A DNA stretch of 64,000 nt from Dehalococcoidia bacterium (GTDB lineage: Bacteria > Chloroflexota > Dehalococcoidia > Tepidiformales > Tepidiformaceae). Under the pieces are notes generated by a model. The model saw only the letters and a program-made list of their open reading frames with translations. It was not told the DNA's origin and made no database searches. A program made the translations under genes and the position numbers. Shown one piece after another: positions 60,326 to 64,000 of the stretch (the stretch's first letter is position 1; the number at the start of each line of letters is the position of its first letter). The stretch covers positions 1-64,000 of the forward strand of contig JAJDYW010000026.1 in assembly GCA_022824925.1 (NCBI GenBank), in the 5' to 3' direction.

Positions 60326-60580
60326 TCAGGAAACGACGAAGTAGACGGAGCCGTCCCGCACCCAGGTATCGGCGGTCTTGCCGACGCGCTTGGCGGCGCG
60401 AGCGATGCGCAGCGCCAGACCGCGGGTCGTTTCGCCCTCTTCCGGCGTGAGCCTTCCCGCTTCATCGGCCTTGACCGAGTTAACGTAGTCCTCGTACTGC
60501 CGCATGCGGGCAGTGAGCCTCCCGGTCTGCTTCATCGGTCCCGGGGCTGCCGACGCCTTGATCGTCGTGAACTTGACCAT
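60326..60580 (-). CDS. Small hypothetical protein (84 aa)
   Basis: An 84-residue basic protein without a recognised domain. It begins MVKFTTIKAS, has a charged helix region (RMRQYEDYVNSVKADEAGRL) and ends with a strand-like DGSVYFVVS. A promoter with TTGCCA and TAGGCT (spacer 16) sits upstream, and an AGGAG site precedes the ATG. The LRIARAAKRVGK segment could be a DNA-binding helix, but no family is assigned. Confidence 0.6.
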   Translation of the reverse strand: MVKFTTIKASAAPGPMKQTGRLTARMRQYEDYVNSVKADEAGRLTPEEGETTRGLALRIARAAKRVGKTADTWVRDGSVYFVVS

Positions 60581-60610
60581 CGTAGAACGCTCCTGGTGCT
60601 GCTGTTTGCC

Positions 60611-60638
60611 AGCCTAACAGTGCTCCAGTAATTGGCAA
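60611..60638 (-). promoter_or_regulatory. Promoter of small hypothetical gene
   Basis: The -35 TTGCCA and -10 TAGGCT on the minus strand are 16 bp apart. This is one of few promoters here with a -35 element. Confidence 0.5.
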
Positions 60639-60751
60639 GTGGCCGAGAAAAACGGTGGAACCATTACCACCGTATCGACGGCGCAAGGCGTCGCATGCCT
60701 TGTAGGTCAATAGATCGTCAGCCTGTTCCGTTGTGGTTCAGACTATCTCGG

Positions 60752-60757
60752 TACTAT
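60752..60757 (+). promoter_or_regulatory. Possible -10 box of DUF3500 gene
   Basis: TACTAT in a less GC-rich stretch; the start codon is 120 nt downstream. A TTGTGG -35-like sequence is 15 bp upstream. Confidence 0.3.
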
Positions 60758-60876
60758 CGAGCATTCCAACAGAGGTGGCGGCCCCGACCGGTCTCGAACA
60801 TCCCGGCGATCGGCGCCCCGCTCGCTTCACGAGACACGTCCGGGGTCGTAGGCTGCGCGGCGACTGGGAGGTCAGC

Positions 60877-62004
60877 ATGAGCGTCGCCGCGAAGGATGTC
60901 GTCGCACGGATGGAGGAGGCGGCCAGCGACTGGCTCGCCGCGCTGCCGGATGAGCTGCAGGCGAAGGCGAACCCGCCCTTCGCCGACCCGCGCCGGGAGG
61001 TCTGGTATTACACCCCCACGGACCACGAGGGCGTGCCCATGGCGGACCTGACGGTGCGCCAGGTGCAACTGGCGCACCGCCTGCTGGCCTCGGGTCTGAG
61101 CCTGCCCGCCTACCGGCGGGCGACGGTGATCATGAACCTGGAGGCGTGGCAGGACGCGCTCGGCGGCTGGCGCGTCCCGCGCGGCTCGATGCGGGGCGTG
61201 ATGCACGGCCAGGATCCGGCGATGTACTTCGCGATGGTCTTCGGCGAGCCCGGCAGCGCCGCCTGGGGCTGGCGCTTCGGCGGGCACCACGTGTCCGTCC
61301 ACAACACGATCGTGAACGGCGAGATCGTCTCGGTGACGCCGACGTTCTTCGGGGCGAATCCGCACGAGGCCGACCTGAGCGACTACCAGTCGCTGCGGCC
61401 CGTGGCGGGCGAGGAGGACCTTGCGCGCGAGCTCGTGCACAGCCTCGACACCGCCCAGCGCTCGGTGGCCATCATCTCCAAGGCGGCGCCCTTCGACATC
61501 GTCCAGTCGAACCGCCCGCAGGTGGTGGACGGCGCCGAGCCGGAGTGGATCTCCATGGTGTTCAACGGACTGCCCGACCAGGGCACGGCCGACCGGCTGA
61601 CGATCATGCAGAACGACCTCGACGGCAGGCAGGCGATGTCGGACGCGGACCGCGAGGCTGCGCGCTACTCGCTCACGCCCAAGGGGCTGGCCGCGGGGGA
61701 GATGTCGCAGGCGCAGCTCGCCATCCTCGAGGCGCTCCTGCGGGAGTACACGCAGCGGCTGCCGGAGCCGATGGCGGCGGCCGAGCACGAGCGGCTCATG
61801 GGCATCCTGCCGGACCTCCACTTCGCGTGGGCGGGCGGCATCGAGCGCAAGCAACCGCACTACTACCGGCTGCAGGGCCCACGCGTGCTCATCGAGTACG
61901 ACTGCGTGCAGAACGACGCGAACCACAGCCACACGGTCTGGCGGGATCCGGAGGGCGACTTCGGGCGCGACCTGCTGGCCGAGCACTACGCGACGGCGCA
62001 TTAG
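60877..62004 (+). CDS. DUF3500 family protein
   Basis: A 375-residue protein of the DUF3500 family. Landmarks are WYYTPTDHEGVPMADL, FGEPGSAAWGWRFGGHHVSV, and HYYRLQGPRVLIEYDCVQNDANHSHTVWRD near the C-terminus. Family members are of unknown function; the conserved His, Trp and acidic residues suggest a metal site or enzyme. ATG 60877 is chosen because the family N-terminus follows. Next is a P450 gene on the same strand. Confidence 0.85.
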   Translation: MSVAAKDVVARMEEAASDWLAALPDELQAKANPPFADPRREVWYYTPTDHEGVPMADLTVRQVQLAHRLLASGLSLPAYRRATVIMNLEAWQDALGGWRVPRGSMRGVMHGQDPAMYFAMVFGEPGSAAWGWRFGGHHVSVHNTIVNGEIVSVTPTFFGANPHEADLSDYQSLRPVAGEEDLARELVHSLDTAQRSVAIISKAAPFDIVQSNRPQVVDGAEPEWISMVFNGLPDQGTADRLTIMQNDLDGRQAMSDADREAARYSLTPKGLAAGEMSQAQLAILEALLREYTQRLPEPMAAAEHERLMGILPDLHFAWAGGIERKQPHYYRLQGPRVLIEYDCVQNDANHSHTVWRDPEGDFGRDLLAEHYATAH

Positions 62005-62008
62005 GGTG

Positions 62009-62046
62009 GCCGGTGATCGGTGATCAGTGGTCGGTTCCGACCGACC
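62009..62046 (+). repeat. Short repeat and hairpin upstream of P450
   Basis: GGTGATC-type units (62012-62027) followed by a 7-bp stem GGTCGGT/ACCGACC with a TCCG loop (62029-62046). A related GGTTGGT-type sequence is at 44004-44030. It may end the DUF3500 transcript or control the P450. Confidence 0.4.
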
Positions 62047-62082
62047 GCCACCCCCCGGAACGCCAACGACAAGGAGAACACG

Positions 62083-63372
62083 ATGAGCGAAACGACCGAG
62101 ACGACCGGGAAGACGCCGGACGACTTCAACTTCCTCGACGCGGAGGTACAGGACTGCCCCTACGAGGGGTACCAGGTGCTGCGCGACCAGGCGCCGGTCT
62201 ACCACGACCCGCACACGGGCCAGTACGTGATCACGCGCTTCGATGACCTGCGCGAGGTGCTCCTCGACACGGAGAACTTCGGGAACGGGGGCAACCGCGC
62301 AGCCCAGGAGGAGGCGCGCCCACAGCTCAGCGAGCGGCAGCTGCGCATGCTCAAGGTGTACGAGGAGAACAACGGCTGGCTGCCGGAGCCGACGCTGGCG
62401 GCGCGGGACGACCCGAACCACCGGCAGATGCGGAACATGTTCGACAAGGCCTTCCGGCCGGGAAAGATCAAGCAGCTCGACCCGTTCGTCGAGAACGTGG
62501 CCAACCGCCTCTTCGACGCCTTCGCCGAGGACGGGCATTGCGACTGGGTCGAGCAGTTCTCGGTGCCGCTGCCGCTCATCGTGATCGGGCACCAGATGGG
62601 GGTGAAGGAAGAGGACATCTGGCTCATCAAGCGGGCGACCGACGCCTGGGTGCGCCGCTTCGGCCAGATGGTGAGCGAGGAGGAGGAGGCGGAAGCCCTC
62701 AGGCTGGAGATCGAAGCCCAGCACTACTTCAAGAAGGTGTTCGACCGGCTGCGGGAGGAGCCCGACGACACCCTCCTTTCGGACCTGGTGAACACGGAGA
62801 TCCCGGAGTGGGGCCGCACCCTGACGGACGGCGAGCTGCAGTCCGAGATGATGTCGGACACGTTCGTGGGCGGCTCGGAAACGAGCACGAACGCGATCGG
62901 CGAGGGCGTCAAGATCCTCATCGAGCAACCAGCGGTCTGGGAGCAGCTCAAGTCGGACCCGGACACGTACCTGCGCACGTTCGTGGAGGAGGTGCTGCGG
63001 CTGGAGTCACCCGTGCAGATGCTGGGCCGCGTGGCCCTCAACGACGTGGAGCTGCACGGCGTCACGATCCCGGCGGGGGCGTCCATCGGGACGCGCTACG
63101 CCGCCGCCAACCGCGACGAGCGGCGCTTCGAGTGCCCCGCCGACGTGGACCTGGAGCGGAAGAACCCGATGGCCCATCTGACCTTCGGGGCGGGCATCCA
63201 CTACTGCCTCGGCGCTCCCCTGGCGCGGCGGGAGCTGTACTACAGCTTCAAGGCGCTGGTCGACCGGGTGGATGAGATGTGGTTCGCGCCGGGGAGGAAC
63301 GACTTCAAGCACCACCCGCACATGTTCCTTCGCGCGCTGAAGGAGCTCCACATCGAGTTCAAGCTGAAGTAG
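62083..63372 (+). CDS. Cytochrome P450
   Basis: A 429-residue P450 with heme loop FGAGIHYCLGAPLAR (Cys375), I-helix FVGGSETSTN and ExxR EEVLR. ATG 62083 has an AAGGAG site. It is downstream of the DUF3500 gene and 11 bp upstream of the lipoprotein gene, possibly co-transcribed with it. The substrate is unknown. Confidence 0.93.
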   Translation: MSETTETTGKTPDDFNFLDAEVQDCPYEGYQVLRDQAPVYHDPHTGQYVITRFDDLREVLLDTENFGNGGNRAAQEEARPQLSERQLRMLKVYEENNGWLPEPTLAARDDPNHRQMRNMFDKAFRPGKIKQLDPFVENVANRLFDAFAEDGHCDWVEQFSVPLPLIVIGHQMGVKEEDIWLIKRATDAWVRRFGQMVSEEEEAEALRLEIEAQHYFKKVFDRLREEPDDTLLSDLVNTEIPEWGRTLTDGELQSEMMSDTFVGGSETSTNAIGEGVKILIEQPAVWEQLKSDPDTYLRTFVEEVLRLESPVQMLGRVALNDVELHGVTIPAGASIGTRYAAANRDERRFECPADVDLERKNPMAHLTFGAGIHYCLGAPLARRELYYSFKALVDRVDEMWFAPGRNDFKHHPHMFLRALKELHIEFKLK

Positions 63373-63383
63373 GGCGGCGGCGA

Positions 63384-64000
63384 GTGAGCATCCGCCGAGG
63401 AGTTCCCGTCTTCCTGCTGGTCCTGGGGGCGGCGTTCGCGCTGCTGGCGGGGCCGCTCGCGGCCTGCGGCGGGGAGGAGGAGCCCCCACCCCTGAAGATC
63501 GGCCTGTTGCTGCACTTCGGCGACAGCCCCTCGCAGACCACGCTCGGGCGGCAGCGCGCCTTCGACCTCGCCATCAAGCACGTCAACGCGGGCGGCGGCG
63601 TCTTCGGGCGGGACGTGGAGGTGGCGGTAGGCGACGCCTCCGTCGACGCGGCCGGCGAGGCGCGCCGGCTGGTGGAGGACGAGGGCGTCCACGCAATCGT
63701 CGGCCCCACCAGCAGCGCTGCTTCCCTGCTCGTGATCGAGGCGATCCTGGGGGACGGCGGCTTGCCCATCGTCAGCCCCGCGGCCAGCTCTCCGATGCTG
63801 ACCACGGCCAACGACGGCGACTTCTTCTTCCGCACGGTCCTCTCCGACACCGCCCAGGGGCCGGTCCTCGCCCGGCTCACGCGGGAGCTGGGCTTCGACA
63901 ACGTCGGCCTCGTCTACCGCGACGACGCCTGGGGCCAGGGACTGGCCACGGCCTTCGAGGGGGCGTGGACGGGCAAGGTCGCCTCCGTCGCCATCACCCC
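63384..64000 (+). CDS. ABC-type branched-chain amino acid-like substrate-binding lipoprotein, 3' end missing
   Basis: The open frame runs off the window, with about 205 codons visible. The N-terminus is a lipoprotein signal with lipobox LAAC, then PPPLKIGLLLHFGD, and the LivJ-like fold of periplasmic binding proteins follows (QRAFDLAIKHVNAGGGVFGR, AIVGPTSSAAS, PIVSPAASSPML, VGLVYRDDAWGQGL). It probably binds an amino acid, amide or aromatic ligand for an ABC transporter whose other genes lie to the right. GTG 63384 begins the signal peptide. Confidence 0.85.
   Translation, partial: MSIRRGVPVFLLVLGAAFALLAGPLAACGGEEEPPPLKIGLLLHFGDSPSQTTLGRQRAFDLAIKHVNAGGGVFGRDVEVAVGDASVDAAGEARRLVEDEGVHAIVGPTSSAASLLVIEAILGDGGLPIVSPAASSPMLTTANDGDFFFRTVLSDTAQGPVLARLTRELGFDNVGLVYRDDAWGQGLATAFEGAWTGKVASVAIT

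Noticed and set aside
60480..60710. Minus-strand frame starting MTYKACDALRRR
   Set aside because: It overlaps the better supported 84-aa gene and its promoter, lacks a ribosome site and has no recognisable domain.

Overview
The window is very GC-rich DNA (about 70% by eye) with tightly packed genes on both strands, very short intergenic gaps, frequent GTG/TTG starts and many 1-11 bp gene overlaps. The gene content suggests Chloroflexota, most likely a Dehalococcoidia/SAR202-type lineage. The clues are cell-surface proteins with (Thr-Pro)n linkers, a secreted protein with 'PGWNxVGW'-type repeats, F420/LLM-type flavin oxidoreductases, many soluble P450s and a Tat lipoprotein sulfite-oxidase homologue. 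The assignment is by pattern recognition only. Both ends cut through genes: a Thr/Pro-repeat surface protein is open at the left edge and a periplasmic ligand-binding lipoprotein at the right edge.

Layout. 1-1803: surface protein with three Thr-Pro tracts. 1800-4460 (minus): P450, aldo/keto reductase and glyoxalase. 4516-5038: small RHH (antitoxin-like) and DUF2283 genes that overlap tail to tail. 5178-8150 (plus): Rieske oxygenase and P450 pair. 8161-11608: sulfite-oxidase-like enzyme, an unknown gene and an LLM oxidoreductase. 11633-17339: M16 metallopeptidase lipoprotein, divergent from an MMPL/RND lipid-type transporter. 17350-22695: the most unusual block, with a sterol C-24-methyltransferase homologue, a GPP34(GOLPH3)-P450 fusion, a Rieske oxygenase and a PlsC acyltransferase. 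22685-28831: thioredoxin-like protein, aminotransferase, NCS2 permease with an extra C-terminal domain, tRNA-Arg, FmdB zinc ribbon, phosphotriesterase-family hydrolase, PaaI thioesterase and BrxC/YtxJ-like protein. 28842-38859: mostly housekeeping (coaD, rsmD, greA, lysS, serS, clpP, class I aldolase). 38897-45032: an unknown 561-aa protein, UPF0104 membrane protein, TfoX-like protein, DUF2461, P450 and alpha/beta hydrolase. 45137-52344: tRNA-Gly, SDR, a secreted protein with degenerate peptidase-MA domains, then an F420/LLM catabolic-type cluster. 52383-64000: GNAT, NhaA, two P450s, a tandem pair of MFS transporters, a small ORF, DUF3500, another P450 and the substrate-binding lipoprotein.

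How they may work together (inference). Seven P450s, two Rieske oxygenases, two LLM oxidoreductases of the F420 type plus a third, a PPOX-type F420/FMN protein, SnoaL and EthD-like proteins, an SDR, an AKR and hydrolases point to oxidative turnover of hydrophobic compounds such as terpenoids or steroids. No ferredoxin or ferredoxin reductase for the P450s or Rieske enzymes was found, so the electron-transfer partners must lie elsewhere. The 14.8-22.7 kb block is a candidate sterol- or polycyclic-lipid modification and trafficking module: SMT, membrane-targeted P450, Rieske oxygenase and RND transporter. No squalene epoxidase or cyclase is present to prove sterol synthesis.

Regulation. Many genes have a TANNNT -10 hexamer only 6-9 nt upstream of the start codon, which suggests that leaderless transcripts are common.
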